A stretch of 64,000 bases of DNA from assembly GCF_963665995.1 (NCBI RefSeq), contig NZ_OY762512.1:1922001-1986000 (forward strand), written 5' to 3'. Below are positions 28,433 to 38,256 of this stretch, piece by piece. Position 1 is the stretch's first letter. Each line of letters begins with the position of its first letter. The position numbers were made by a program, and so were the translations under genes. The notes under the pieces are model-generated. The model was not told where the DNA came from, searched no databases, and worked only from the letters and a program-made list of their open reading frames with translations. This DNA is from Pleurocapsa sp. FMAR1. GTDB taxonomy: Bacteria > Cyanobacteriota > Cyanobacteriia > Cyanobacteriales > Xenococcaceae.

Positions 28433-29920
28433 ATGAATATTGGAACTCAATCAACCCTAGGTACAAAAGATAAAAATCAAATTACGTCTGGTAATTTTCG
28501 TCATTTGAGAATCCTTTTGCTACCTATTATTCTGACTGCGGGCTTGTGTGGAGGCATGGCTTTGTTTATTTTAGATGCCTATCAAGGCTTCAAAAAGATT
28601 GGGACTGAGGATATTGCAATTATCGATTTAAGTAATCAAATTATTTATTTAGATGAAGTTCTCACCTCTAGCGCGCGTCTAGCGGCTTCAACTGGTAATG
28701 AAAGCTGGGAAAAACGTTATAACGACTCTATCCCTAAATTAGACGAAGTATTAGCAGAAACTGCAAAGCTTTTGCCATTGATAGACAGTAGCGGTATTAC
28801 TAATACAGATGAAGCTAATGACAAACTTGTTGCCATGGAAACCCAAGCATTTAAGTTAACCAATCAAGGAAAATTGTCAGAAGCCACTGCTTTGCTGTCA
28901 AGCCTTGAATATGAGAAACAAAAAAGCGTTTATGCCCAGGGAATAACTGAAACTACAGCAGCATTGCAACAATATGTTGAAAATAACATCAAGAAAAAAT
29001 CTCAGTTAACCTACTCAATGCTGGTGGTGATTGGGATTGCATCTGCGGTGTTGTTAATTGCCTGGACGTTTGTACTGCAAAGAATGCGAGGCTATATCCA
29101 AGCTATTAACAATATAGAAACAGTTATCTCTAATACATCCTTAAAAATTGCTTCGGCTGTAGAACGTCAAGAGAAAATTGCTAACGAACAGGCAAGTTCT
29201 GTCAGCCAAACGACCTCTACGGTAGATTTGTTAGGTGAAACCTCAAGACGCTCGGCAGTTCAAGCAGAAGAATCGGCAAAAAGTGCCAATATGGCTCTCT
29301 CTCTAGCAGAAACTGGAGCGCAAACAGTGGATCAAACTAGAGCAGGGATGGAAAGTCTCAAGGAAAGGGTAAGAGAAATTGCCGAACAAATTATCAACCT
29401 GAGTGAGCAAACTGAACAAATTGCAGGGGTATCTGAACTGGTGGGGGATCTGGCAAACCAAACGAATATGCTGGCTCTTAACGCAGCGGTTGAGGCAGCA
29501 CGGGCAGGGGAATACGGCAAAGGTTTTGGGGTAGTTGCTGGGGAGATTCGGAAACTAGCAGATCAAAGTCGTAAGTCTGCGGACAAGATCAACAACCTGG
29601 TTACAGACGTACAGGCAGCAATGAACAGTGCGGTAATGGTAACTGATGAAGGCAAGAAAACCGCAGAGTCCAGTATTGAATTGGCATTAGGTACAGCCGA
29701 ATCATTTATTGGGGTAAAGGAGGCTGTTAACAGTGTATTTGCCAACACCTCAGAAATTTCTAGTACCGCAAAAGAACAGGCTGTAGGTATTCAAGAAATC
29801 TTAGCAGCAGTTAATGCTCTTAACTTGGGAGCAATGGATACGGCAGCAGATATGGAAAATGTAAAAGCTTCCACAATCCAACTGAAAAAATTCACCGAAG
29901 AATTAAAAGCGATTGTTTAG
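28433..29920 (+). CDS. methyl-accepting chemotaxis protein
   Basis: A 495-residue receptor. One membrane helix lies near residues 24-48 and a second near 197-216 ([20 protein letters not shown]), enclosing a helical outside sensor of about 150 residues. The cytosolic part is the coiled-coil signalling rod, whose hairpin tip reads [20 protein letters not shown] followed by [20 protein letters not shown]. No GAF or phytochrome domain is present, so this is not a PixJ-type photoreceptor; the signal is unknown. HAMP is not obvious. It lies between the CheW and CheA genes. Confidence 0.93.
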   Translation: MNIGTQSTLGTKDKNQITSGNFRHLRILLLPIILTAGLCGGMALFILDAYQGFKKIGTEDIAIIDLSNQIIYLDEVLTSSARLAASTGNESWEKRYNDSIPKLDEVLAETAKLLPLIDSSGITNTDEANDKLVAMETQAFKLTNQGKLSEATALLSSLEYEKQKSVYAQGITETTAALQQYVENNIKKKSQLTYSMLVVIGIASAVLLIAWTFVLQRMRGYIQAINNIETVISNTSLKIASAVERQEKIANEQASSVSQTTSTVDLLGETSRRSAVQAEESAKSANMALSLAETGAQTVDQTRAGMESLKERVREIAEQIINLSEQTEQIAGVSELVGDLANQTNMLALNAAVEAARAGEYGKGFGVVAGEIRKLADQSRKSADKINNLVTDVQAAMNSAVMVTDEGKKTAESSIELALGTAESFIGVKEAVNSVFANTSEISSTAKEQAVGIQEILAAVNALNLGAMDTAADMENVKASTIQLKKFTEELKAIV

Positions 29921-29930
29921 TTATAGCTTT

Positions 29931-29970
29931 AAGCTCTAGGCTTTTTGGACTTTGGTTTTTAGAGCTTTTT
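29931..29970 (+). terminator. attenuator-like hairpin between the receptor and cheA genes
   Basis: Perfect 8-base arms AAGCTCTA (29931-29938) and TAGAGCTT (29960-29967) with a 21-base loop, followed by three more T. It lies 11 bases after the receptor stop and 18 bases before the cheA start. It may lower read-through so that kinase is made in smaller amounts than receptor. The loop is long, so the effect is uncertain. Confidence 0.45.
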
Positions 29971-29987
29971 ATCATCTGAGCAAAACT

Positions 29988-32399
29988 ATGTATATAGAAG
30001 ACGAAGAACTAAGAGAGCTTTATAAAACCTCTAGTAGCGAACACCTGCAAAAGCTAGAGGCCGACTTAATGATCTTGGAGAAAAATCCCCAGGATAGTTC
30101 AGCAATAGAAGAATTTTTGCGGGAAGCACATACCCTTAAAGGGGATTCACGGATGCTGGGGTTAAACGATATCGAGATGCTGGTGCATCAGCTAGAAGAC
30201 TGTATTGAAGGCATTAAAGCAGGAAAAAGCGAAATAACTGCCCAATTATGCGATCGCCTGTACCAAGGGATTGATGCTGTCAACCAACTTTCTCATCAGG
30301 CAATTACAGGGGATACGGTAAAAGTTAATACGTTTGAAGTGTTGGCATTATTGATGGGTGCAGCCGATACTTCTGAGTCTCAGGGTAATCAGGAAGTAGA
30401 TTTATTTGCCGATGAGGCTGATTTATTCGCTGATGACTCTAGTTCCCCAGCGAATTTGTTTAGCGGTAATTCTAGTTCTGAAACAGATTTATTCGCTGAT
30501 TATTCTAGCTCAGAAGCAGATTTATTTGCATACGATTTCTCAGTAGCCGAACCAGAACCACTTGAAGATACAAATATAGTAGTTGCAGCTAATCTTAACC
30601 AGCCTCTAACAGCGAGTACAACCCCCAGAGACTTTCAAATTGATACCATTAGGGTTGAGCCACAAAAGCTAGATATCCTAATGACTCAAGCCAGTGAATT
30701 AGCAGTTACTAAACTGCGTATTTTCCAGCAGATGACGGAAATCGAGCAGATGTTAGCTCTTTGGGAAGGCTGGAGCAAGAATAATTCTGATGATAGCAAG
30801 ATCTTTGCCCAGCTTGAACCAAACCTGAGTCCAGAGCAGTTTCTACCCTTGCGCTCTTTCTTGAACAGTACCCAACAGCGTTTAAACTCTTTGGGAAGCT
30901 TGGTTAATAATCTTAAACTTCGAGCCGATGAAGATGTCTCTAGTTTAGATATTATAGCCGCTCGCCTGGAATCAGGTATTCAAGATTTAAGACAGTTACC
31001 CCTGTCTACAGTATTTAATATTTATCCTCGTATGGTGCGCGATTTAGCTCGACAACAGGGCAAAGAAATTGAGCTAGTGATTGCAGGGGGAGATACCAAA
31101 GCCGATAAAAAAATATTAGAAGAAATCAAAGATCCCCTACTGCATCTTATTCGTAATGCGATCGATCATGGTATTGAAACTCCAGCAGAACGTATTGCTC
31201 AAAGTAAACCCCAAAAAGCCACCCTAATTTTAAGAGGCTATCAAACAGGTAGCAGCATCGGCATTGAAATTAGCGATGATGGACGCGGTTTAGATCTAGA
31301 AAGTATTCGCACCACGGCTATTAGACGGGGAGTGCATACTGAGGCAGAATTAGCTGCCATGAGTGAATCGGAAATTCAATCTCTGATCTTTGCTTCGGGC
31401 TTTTCTACTCGTACTCAAATTACCGAGCTTTCTGGCAGAGGTGTCGGTTTAGATGTGGTTCGAGCCAATGTAGAAAGACTAAAAGGTTCAATCCAGGTAA
31501 CTTCTACGCCTGGCAATGGTTGCAAATTCCAGATACGTCTAAGCACTAGTTTAGCTACTACCAAAGTCCTGATTGTCAATCTCAAGCAGACTAGCTATGC
31601 TCTGCCTTTAGAGTTCATTCAAACCATGATTGCTCTTTCCCGCCAGGATATATATGAAATTGAAGGTAATTCTACTATTACCTTTGAGGATCAACATATC
31701 TCTATAGCTTGGCTGGCAAATTTACTTCAGTTGCCTACTCCCAAAGACTATGCCCAAGAAAAGAATAATCTATTCTGTATTATTCTCCAAACTGGTAGCG
31801 ATCGCTTTGGCGTAATTGTCGATGAATTGGTAGATCAACAAGACATAGTTCTTAAACCCCAAAGTAAATTACTCAAACGTATTCCTAATATTACAGGAGC
31901 AACTATTTTGGGAAGTGGTGAAGTCTGTATGATTCTCAACCCTTGGGATCTGCTTCATTCATTGAGAAATGGTAGCTGGCAAGCTGTTTCTCTCCCAGTG
32001 GAAACAAAGATAGCCAAAAATAAACTACTGCTGGTAGAAGATTCCGTTATTATTCGGACTCAAATGCAGCGTTTGCTAAAGGGTGCTGGCTACGATGTAG
32101 TGGTTGCCGAGGACGGTTTGGCAGGTTTACAGCAGATTCAAGCCCAAGAGTTTGACATTGTGCTGTCTGATGTGGAAATGCCTAAGATGAATGGTTTAGA
32201 AATGACTGCCAGCATTCGCCAAAACAGCAAATATAAACAATTACCGATTGTGCTGCTCACCACCTTGGCATCTGATGAAGATAAACGTCGTGGTCAGGAA
32301 GCAGGAGCAAATGCTTACTTGACCAAAGGTAATTTTAACCAACAAGTTCTGTTTGATACTCTTAATCAATTAATTCAATCAACTTTAATAACTAGTTAA
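29988..32399 (+). CDS. hybrid CheA-type histidine kinase with receiver domain
   Basis: About 803 residues. An Hpt domain at the N-terminus has the phospho-acceptor histidine in FLREAHTLKGDSRMLG. A linker at about 137-183 contains tandem DLFAD repeats. The HATPase domain follows (HLIRNAIDHGIETPAER, ISDDGRGLDLES, LSGRGVGLDVVRANVERLKG), then a CheW-like domain (SYALPLEFIQTMIAL) and a C-terminal receiver (LLLVEDSVIIRTQMQ, Asp in VLSDVEMPKMNGLEM, ANAYLTKG). This matches cyanobacterial PixL/PilL-type kinases, but with only one Hpt. Start taken at ATG 29988, since an upstream TTG would extend into the hairpin. Confidence 0.92.
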   Translation: MYIEDEELRELYKTSSSEHLQKLEADLMILEKNPQDSSAIEEFLREAHTLKGDSRMLGLNDIEMLVHQLEDCIEGIKAGKSEITAQLCDRLYQGIDAVNQLSHQAITGDTVKVNTFEVLALLMGAADTSESQGNQEVDLFADEADLFADDSSSPANLFSGNSSSETDLFADYSSSEADLFAYDFSVAEPEPLEDTNIVVAANLNQPLTASTTPRDFQIDTIRVEPQKLDILMTQASELAVTKLRIFQQMTEIEQMLALWEGWSKNNSDDSKIFAQLEPNLSPEQFLPLRSFLNSTQQRLNSLGSLVNNLKLRADEDVSSLDIIAARLESGIQDLRQLPLSTVFNIYPRMVRDLARQQGKEIELVIAGGDTKADKKILEEIKDPLLHLIRNAIDHGIETPAERIAQSKPQKATLILRGYQTGSSIGIEISDDGRGLDLESIRTTAIRRGVHTEAELAAMSESEIQSLIFASGFSTRTQITELSGRGVGLDVVRANVERLKGSIQVTSTPGNGCKFQIRLSTSLATTKVLIVNLKQTSYALPLEFIQTMIALSRQDIYEIEGNSTITFEDQHISIAWLANLLQLPTPKDYAQEKNNLFCIILQTGSDRFGVIVDELVDQQDIVLKPQSKLLKRIPNITGATILGSGEVCMILNPWDLLHSLRNGSWQAVSLPVETKIAKNKLLLVEDSVIIRTQMQRLLKGAGYDVVVAEDGLAGLQQIQAQEFDIVLSDVEMPKMNGLEMTASIRQNSKYKQLPIVLLTTLASDEDKRRGQEAGANAYLTKGNFNQQVLFDTLNQLIQSTLITS

Positions 32400-32403
32400 T
32401 AAT

Positions 32404-32832
32404 ATGTCTAAAATCAAAGTTTTATTGGTCGAAGATTCCCCCGTGGCAATTAATATCTACGAAAAAATGTTAAGTTCTTCTTCTTATATCGAGGTAATTG
32501 GTAAAGCTGGCAACGGGAAAGAAGGACTAAATTTAGTTTCTCAACTTAATCCTGACGTAATCTGTACTGATTTACAAATGCCTCAGATGGATGGTTTGGA
32601 ATTTACTAGACAGATAATGGCACATTATCCCACCCCAATTTTGGTTTTGAGTAACAGTGTGCAAAAGTTTGATATTGACAATATCTATGAAGTGATGAAA
32701 GCTGGGGCGCTTGATGTAATAGCAAAATCCCAAACTGCGTCTGGAGATAATTCTGAATCAATGCAAAACGAACTAATTGTCAAAATTAGAGTCTTAGCAA
32801 CGAAAAAAGTTAGCGCAATTCCTTTAGCTTAG
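32404..32832 (+). CDS. receiver-only protein similar to the CheB N-terminus, copy 1
   Basis: A 142-residue receiver domain. Active-site residues are present: VEDSP, the phospho-acceptor Asp in CTDLQMPQMDGLEFT, the Ser/Thr switch (LVLSNS) and lysine in VIAKSQTA. It resembles the CheB receiver (PTPILVLSNSVQ, MKAGALDV) but the methylesterase domain is absent. The residue after the conserved lysine is Ser here, where the tandem copy and most receivers have Pro. It starts four bases after cheA ends. Confidence 0.9.
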   Translation: MSKIKVLLVEDSPVAINIYEKMLSSSSYIEVIGKAGNGKEGLNLVSQLNPDVICTDLQMPQMDGLEFTRQIMAHYPTPILVLSNSVQKFDIDNIYEVMKAGALDVIAKSQTASGDNSESMQNELIVKIRVLATKKVSAIPLA

Positions 32833-32901
32833 AGCTTAAAGCTTGAAGCTTTTTTTACAGATTAAATCGAATAATAAGTACATTAAATTAGAGTAAACAT
32901 C

Positions 32902-33330
32902 ATGGCAAAAATCGAAGTTTTATTAGTCGAAGATTCCGCTGTGGCAATTAACATCTACGAAAAAATGTTAATTTCTTCTCCCCATATCGAAGTAATTGGT
33001 AAGGCTGAAAATGGCAAACAGGGATTAGAATTAGTTTCTCATCTCAAACCTGATGTAATCTGTACCGATTTACAAATGCCTCAGATGGACGGCTTGGAAT
33101 TTACTAGACAGATAATGGCACATTGTCCTACCCCAATTTTGGTTTTAAGTAACAGCGTCCAAAAGTATGATATTGACAATATCTATGAAGTGATGAAGGC
33201 TGGGGCAGTAGATGTGATGGCAAAACCTCAAACAGCTTTGGAAGGAAGTACCGAGTCAATGCAGAATGAGCTAGTGATAAAAGTTAGAGTTCTAGCAACA
33301 AAAAAAGTCAAAGCAATACCATTAAATTAA
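32902..33330 (+). CDS. receiver-only protein similar to the CheB N-terminus, copy 2
   Basis: Tandem duplicate of the preceding gene, same length (142 residues) and highly similar at DNA level, so the duplication is fairly recent. All receiver residues are present, including MAKPQTA with the usual lysine-proline. Differences are scattered, mainly in the N-terminal half and the loop before the last helix (ALEGSTESMQ). Possible roles are phosphate sinks, adaptors or competitors of the PATAN regulator for CheA phosphate. It closes the chemotaxis operon. Confidence 0.9.
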   Translation: MAKIEVLLVEDSAVAINIYEKMLISSPHIEVIGKAENGKQGLELVSHLKPDVICTDLQMPQMDGLEFTRQIMAHCPTPILVLSNSVQKYDIDNIYEVMKAGAVDVMAKPQTALEGSTESMQNELVIKVRVLATKKVKAIPLN

Positions 33331-33387
33331 AAGGGATGAGAGCGAAGTAAGTAGAGAAGGTAGAGAAAATAACAGCTAAGTTAATTT

Positions 33388-33417
33388 ACTCCCTGCGGGG
33401 GGTACCCCTTGGCTACT
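33388..33417. repeat. dispersed 30-bp palindromic repeat
   Basis: Contains CCCTGCGGGG followed by GGTACCCCTTGGCTA. It is nearly identical to two tandem copies at 43390 and 43424. It lies between the convergent chemotaxis operon and pnp and may serve as a terminator in either direction. Confidence 0.65.
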
Positions 33418-33449
33418 TCTTACTTAATTTCTCATCCCTCATCCTTTAC

Positions 33450-35600
33450 CTACTCTGCCTCTGCTCTAGCTTGGGCTGCTTCGTCGGGGTGAATACCGAG
33501 TCTAGTTAAATTAAGGCGATTTTTCTGGTCAAAGCCACGGATTTTAACCACAATTTCGTCGCCTACGGCTACTTCATCATCTACTTTACCTACTCTGCCT
33601 TCGGCTAACTGGGAAATATGGATCATGCCTTCTTTTCCTGGCAAAATTTCGACAAAAGCACCAATATCGATGATTCTGGTAACTTTGCCAACGTAAACAT
33701 CTCCTTCATTCAGTTTACGGGTAATATTGAAAACCATCTTCCGCGCCATCTCAGCTTTTTCGCCTTCAACCGCAGCGATAATGACTTTGCCATCGTCTTC
33801 AATGTCAATTTTCGCTCCTGTCTGCTCGGTAATAGCCTTAATAGTCTTACCTGAAGGTCCAATTACCATGCCAATTAGGTCAGGATCGATCTTCATAGTT
33901 AAGAGTCTTGGTGCATAAGGAGATAGTTCCTTACGGGGTTCGGCGATCGCCTTAAGCATTTCTTCGAGGATATGTATGCGTGCTGGTTGAGCTTTTCTAA
34001 TGGCATCTGCTATTACCTCCAAAGGTAGACCAGTAATTTTCATGTCCATCTGCAAGGCAGTGATACCTACATCCGTCCCCGCAACCTTGAAGTCCATATC
34101 GCCTAAGAAGTCTTCAATTCCCTGAATATCTGTTAATATTCTGACCTCATCTCCTTCTTTGATTAGCCCCATCGCTGCACCACTGACAGGCTTGGCTAAA
34201 GGAACTCCCGCATCCATTAAACAAAGCGTTGAACCACAGACTGAACCCATAGAGGTTGAACCATTAGAAGAAAGTACTTCTGAGACTACCCGCAGCACGT
34301 AAGGAAATTCTTCTACAGTAGGCAGTACAGGAATCAAAGCTCTTTCGGCTAGCGCACCGTGTCCGACTTCTCTGCGTCCAGGCGTTCGCATGGGACGGGT
34401 TTCCCCCACAGAATAGGCAGGAAAATTGTAATGATGGAGATAACGCTTCTCGTCTTGCGGATTTAGATCGTCTCTAGTATCCTGAGCGTCTCCTGAAGTA
34501 CCTAGAGTAGCAATAGAAAGTACCTGAGTTAAACCTCTTCTAAACAAGCCACTACCATGAACCCGATTGGGTAGTACTCCAGCCCTAGAGGTAATCGGTC
34601 TAACCTGATCTAGCTTACGTCCATCAACCCTAATGCCTTCTTCGAGTATCTGACCCCGCATCAGCTTTTTGGTTAGCTTTTTGAATGCCTTATCGATCGC
34701 TTTAGAATCTTCACTAGCTGCAATAGCAATCGGCTCTTTTTCTGGTAGTTCGGCGATCGCATCCGCAATCTTAGTTTGTTTGATTTCGTCTAAAGCCTGA
34801 TCACGAGCTTTTTTATCAAAGTCATACTGAGAGAGAATTTGTTTAATATCTTTAGTAGCGCGATCGCTAATAAAGTTAATTAGGTTTTGATCTTCTTCAG
34901 GAGGCTGGGCGGTAGCAATTTCAATACCCAATTCTTTAATTAGATCTCGTTGTGCCTGAATCAATTCTTGAATTGCTTCATAGGCAAAATCAATTGCCTC
35001 AATCACATCTTGTTCTGGTAGTTGATTTGCTCCTGCTTCTACCATTACAATCCCGTCAGGGCTTCCTGCCACGACAATATCTAAATCGCCTTTTTTGATC
35101 TCTTTATAAGTAGGGTTAAGAATAAAATCATCTCCCACTAAACCTACTCTCACTGCTGCCATCGGGCCATAAAAAGGAATTTCTGCCAACAAAACAGCTA
35201 CAGAAGCCCCCGTTACTGCCAAAATATCTGGGGGAACATCTTCGTCCATTGATAAAGTAGTGGCAACAATTTGAATATCATCTCTCAGCCAACCAGGAAA
35301 TAAAGGACGCATCGGGCGATCGATTAACCTGCTGGTTAAAACAGCCCTCTCTCCTGGTCTACCCTCTCTTCTAAAAAAACCTCCAGGAATACGACCTGCT
35401 GCATACTGTCGCTCTTCGTAATCTACCATCAAAGGTAAAAAATCAATTCCCTCTCTACCTTTTGCTCTGGTAGCAGCAACCAAAACTGTTGTATCTCCTG
35501 ACTGCACTAACACTGATCCGCCAGCTTGTGGTGCGAGCAAGCCTACTTTGAGTCGGATATCACGACCATCAAAGGATATCGACTTGTCAAATTCCTGCAT
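33450..35600 (-). CDS. pnp: polynucleotide phosphorylase
   Basis: Phosphorolytic 3'-5' exoribonuclease and RNA-tailing enzyme, 716 residues. Two RNase PH-like domains are visible ([20 protein letters not shown] in the first; [20 protein letters not shown] in the second), then a KH domain ([20 protein letters not shown]) and an S1 domain ([20 protein letters not shown]). The start is ATG at 35600 (MQEFDKSI); a TTG one codon upstream is less likely. Length and domain order are standard. It stands alone. Confidence 0.97.
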   Translation of the reverse strand: MQEFDKSISFDGRDIRLKVGLLAPQAGGSVLVQSGDTTVLVAATRAKGREGIDFLPLMVDYEERQYAAGRIPGGFFRREGRPGERAVLTSRLIDRPMRPLFPGWLRDDIQIVATTLSMDEDVPPDILAVTGASVAVLLAEIPFYGPMAAVRVGLVGDDFILNPTYKEIKKGDLDIVVAGSPDGIVMVEAGANQLPEQDVIEAIDFAYEAIQELIQAQRDLIKELGIEIATAQPPEEDQNLINFISDRATKDIKQILSQYDFDKKARDQALDEIKQTKIADAIAELPEKEPIAIAASEDSKAIDKAFKKLTKKLMRGQILEEGIRVDGRKLDQVRPITSRAGVLPNRVHGSGLFRRGLTQVLSIATLGTSGDAQDTRDDLNPQDEKRYLHHYNFPAYSVGETRPMRTPGRREVGHGALAERALIPVLPTVEEFPYVLRVVSEVLSSNGSTSMGSVCGSTLCLMDAGVPLAKPVSGAAMGLIKEGDEVRILTDIQGIEDFLGDMDFKVAGTDVGITALQMDMKITGLPLEVIADAIRKAQPARIHILEEMLKAIAEPRKELSPYAPRLLTMKIDPDLIGMVIGPSGKTIKAITEQTGAKIDIEDDGKVIIAAVEGEKAEMARKMVFNITRKLNEGDVYVGKVTRIIDIGAFVEILPGKEGMIHISQLAEGRVGKVDDEVAVGDEIVVKIRGFDQKNRLNLTRLGIHPDEAAQARAEAE

Positions 35601-35603
35601 CAA

Positions 35604-36149
35604 CTATATATTCCTTATTTTTTCGCTTCTTTTTCTCGTGGGTAGATCCTAACACTATCTGAATTATTCAAACCTATATATCTCAGGAGAGTAAGCAGTT
35701 TATAGTTTTATGTCTATAATTTAAGTTATTTTAAGGTGACTATAGTTATTGCAGCTATATAGCTGTATAAATATGCACAACTATAAAGCTTGAATATCTG
35801 TAATGGCTTGATTGTGGGCTAAATAAAGAAATTGTTTTGCGCCGTGAGTATCGACAAAGCGATCGTTAAAGTAGCAGCACGCCAAACTAAAACAAAGTGG
35901 AGTTTCAGTATTGAAAACATCTTTACCAATACCTGTTTGTCTTGATCCCATAACTATTCTGTTTGCAGTTGGCTGTAAATAAATATACTATTGAGTATAG
36001 AAATAAATGTGCGATAGGTTACCATATTTCATATAGCTAGGATTCAGTTATAGTAGATTTTTTGTGAGGTTTGGTTTTCAACTATACATTAAGAATTTAC
36101 TAGCTAAAATTTATTTATAACTTGGCAGAATTTTAGTCATTAGTATTTA
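35604..36149. other. intergenic region between pnp and the anti-sigma kinase gene
   Basis: A 546-base gap, AT-rich, which presumably contains the promoters of the divergent pnp and anti-sigma kinase genes. The only coding candidate is a 56-codon frame on the minus strand (listed separately). No RNA gene or repeat was identified. Confidence 0.4.
35781..35951 (-). CDS. possible small protein of 56 residues
   Basis: Begins with ATG (35949-35951) and ends with TAG at 35781. The product starts MGSRQTGIGKDVFNTETPLC and continues with CCYFNDRFVDTHGAKQFLYL. The composition looks protein-like, but I do not recognise a family and see no strong ribosome binding site. It could be a real small protein, a fragment of a longer gene, or chance. 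Confidence 0.3.
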   Translation of the reverse strand: MGSRQTGIGKDVFNTETPLCFSLACCYFNDRFVDTHGAKQFLYLAHNQAITDIQAL

Positions 36150-36584
36150 ATGAAAGCGAACCCAGAAGTAAAACAATATCACTTACAGGTCAAAACTGAG
36201 TTAGAAGCATTAAAAGACGTATTACAGTGGTTTGAAAATTTAGTTTTTCCCTTAGTACCGCAAAAAATGGGATGGCAATGTGAAGTTGCACTAGTAGAAG
36301 CTTTTACTAATGCAGTGCGTCATGCTCATCAGAATTTGCCCAAAGCAACTCCCATTGATTTAGAAGTTAAATTACTTCCTAATGCTTTAGAAATGCGAAT
36401 TTGGGATCGAGGACAGCCGTTCGATCTCCAAGCAAAGCTGCGTAAAGGTGAGCGAGAAGCTAGCTCTATGGAAAAAGAAGGCGGTAGAGGTCTACAGTTT
36501 ATCAAGAAGTTGACCGACGAACTGCAATACCTCAACCTGCCAAACCATCGCAACTGCCTAGTAATGCGTAAAAAGTATCTTTAG
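36150..36584 (+). CDS. RsbW-like anti-sigma/anti-anti-sigma serine kinase
   Basis: A 144-residue GHKL-fold ATPase of the RsbW/SpoIIAB type. ATP-binding motifs are EVALVEAFTNAVRHAH (N box), IWDRGQPFD (G1 box) and EGGRGLQFIKKLTDEL (G2 box). Such proteins phosphorylate an antagonist protein or bind a sigma factor in partner-switching systems. No antagonist or sigma gene is adjacent. An RsbU-type phosphatase that could act in such a system is at 59799, but linkage is inferred from family only. Confidence 0.85.
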   Translation: MKANPEVKQYHLQVKTELEALKDVLQWFENLVFPLVPQKMGWQCEVALVEAFTNAVRHAHQNLPKATPIDLEVKLLPNALEMRIWDRGQPFDLQAKLRKGEREASSMEKEGGRGLQFIKKLTDELQYLNLPNHRNCLVMRKKYL

Positions 36585-36592
36585 TCTAGTTG

Positions 36593-37483
36593 CTAGATCT
36601 CGTCAAATGCTCGCTCAATTAATCGTCGAGCAAGGGTTTGTGTACCTGTATGTTCGTAGTAATTGGTAGATACATCAATAAAAGCTGCTACGTAGTCTAG
36701 CTTGTTGTCAGAAAATTCTAGAAATCCCTGGAGATTATCCATTACTTTTTGGGGATTTAAATTTTTGCTGCTAACAAAGTTAGCCATCCAGCCTTTTACT
36801 GAATCAAAGCTTTCACCAATAAAGTCAAGCTTGCCTCTAGTATTTCCCCCAGGGATTGACTCTTCTACACCTTTAAAAGTAGAGTTTGATTCCAAATCTT
36901 GAGGACCAATTCCTGATAAAGTTGAGCTTGCCTTGAGGAGAAAATCTGGACCTAAAGGCACTAAACCATCAACACATACCAAAGTTGCCATCCGCATCAA
37001 AGATTCACCGCTATAGTCTCCTAATGCCCCTACAAAGTCGCCGATGCTATCTCCAGGAATACCATTGATTTGACAGAAAGCCACTAATTCAACGACTAGT
37101 TTAATCGACAAATCTAAAGCCTGAGCTTTATTAGGATTAGGAGTAATTTTGCTGATTAAGCCTCCTACTAAAGGAATTTTGTTGCCAACTTTATTAGCTA
37201 ATGCTGCCGAACCCAATGCCTTATCTGAACGATCTACCGTTTGATAAAGCCACATAGCGCGACGATAACCCTGAGATTTGTCGTTATATAAATGTACAGC
37301 GCGATCGCCTATTTGTTGAATCAGATCTTCGTCGCTTTCGCCTGTCACTTTACGAATTGTATTGACAAAGCCAACGGTGTTTTCCCATTCACCAGGGACA
37401 ATTGAATCTAAAGAACTCAGCATCATTGTGGTGACGTTCTTTTCTGGCAAATTATCTACCAGTTGAAAAATAGATTCACTCAC
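36593..37483 (-). CDS. conserved cyanobacterial protein of unknown function
   Basis: A 296-residue protein without recognisable catalytic motifs, signal peptide or certain membrane helix. It is mostly helical, with a moderately hydrophobic central part (LDLSIKLVVELVAFCQINGI, LVCVDGLVPLGPDFLL). TTATATAAAGGAGC precedes the start and includes a good AGGAG ribosome binding site. It converges with the anti-sigma kinase gene, nine bases away. The feel is of a family confined to cyanobacteria, but I cannot name it. Confidence 0.7.
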   Translation of the reverse strand: MSESIFQLVDNLPEKNVTTMMLSSLDSIVPGEWENTVGFVNTIRKVTGESDEDLIQQIGDRAVHLYNDKSQGYRRAMWLYQTVDRSDKALGSAALANKVGNKIPLVGGLISKITPNPNKAQALDLSIKLVVELVAFCQINGIPGDSIGDFVGALGDYSGESLMRMATLVCVDGLVPLGPDFLLKASSTLSGIGPQDLESNSTFKGVEESIPGGNTRGKLDFIGESFDSVKGWMANFVSSKNLNPQKVMDNLQGFLEFSDNKLDYVAAFIDVSTNYYEHTGTQTLARRLIERAFDEI

Positions 37484-37565
37484 TTCTTGCTCCTTTATAT
37501 AAAGTTAGTGGTTTTTGAGTCGATCAAATAGTGAAATTCAATTTACAAAATAGAGAATTGAAATA

Positions 37566-38069
37566 TTACTTCAGCTTAGACAACCCTCTAAGATCGAATT
37601 TACTTAGCCATTTTTGGCGATCGCCTTGGGTAAAGCTAGAATCTTTAGAGCGAATTTTAATCTGATAGCGATCGCCTACTAAGATAGCTGTTCCCGTACT
37701 CCCTTGACTGACGGAGGGAAAACCGTTTACCTGGCTATCAGTGTCTTTGAATTTATCGATTGTACTGAGATTGTTCAACGTATCAGAAATAGACAAAATA
37801 GCAATTTCTTTGCCATCTTTTTTCAATTTGGCTTGAGCAAAACCTTTCTTTTCTTGACTATATACTCGTTCGTATCCTGAGCCACTATCAGGAAAATAGC
37901 GGTTGAAGCTACTTCCAGACTGAGAGTCATTTACTACTGCTGTTGCACCTTTTTGGGTACTTTCGGTTTGCGCCTCATCAAAACGAGAAGGAGCTTGCTG
38001 GGTGCAGGATGATAATAATAAACAGCCTGTTAACAATAAGGTAACTAGAAATTTTCGTAAACTAATCAT
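37566..38069 (-). CDS. predicted lipoprotein of unknown function
   Basis: A 167-residue exported protein. The signal peptide LRKFLVTLLLTGCLLLSSC ends in a lipobox (LSSC), so the mature form should carry lipid on Cys22. The mature part has a disordered stretch, then a compact domain (YFPDSGSGYERVYSQEKKG, GTAILVGDRYQIKIRSKD). I recognise no domain. It lies upstream on the same strand as the unknown gene at 36593, 82 bases away, and the two could share a transcript. Confidence 0.75.
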   Translation of the reverse strand: MISLRKFLVTLLLTGCLLLSSCTQQAPSRFDEAQTESTQKGATAVVNDSQSGSSFNRYFPDSGSGYERVYSQEKKGFAQAKLKKDGKEIAILSISDTLNNLSTIDKFKDTDSQVNGFPSVSQGSTGTAILVGDRYQIKIRSKDSSFTQGDRQKWLSKFDLRGLSKLK

Positions 38070-38256
38070 TTTCAGCTTGTTTACATAAGTGATCTAGCTT
38101 TATTTTCTGACTTTTACCCATCATTTTGGTTGAATTTATTAAATCTTCAACTAAATAGCTGTCCATTGAACTAAGCCTGGAAAAGCTTGGGTAATTAAAC
38201 TACAATAAGAGACTATCAAAAAAAACAATATTATCTAAAGTCAGTAACTTGTTTTC

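Noticed and set aside
28433-29920. PixJ-type phototaxis photoreceptor
   Set aside because: No GAF or phytochrome chromophore domain; only a helical outside sensor.
36150-36584. Complete partner-switching sigma regulon in the window
   Set aside because: Kinase and phosphatase family members are 23 kb apart and no antagonist or sigma gene is present.
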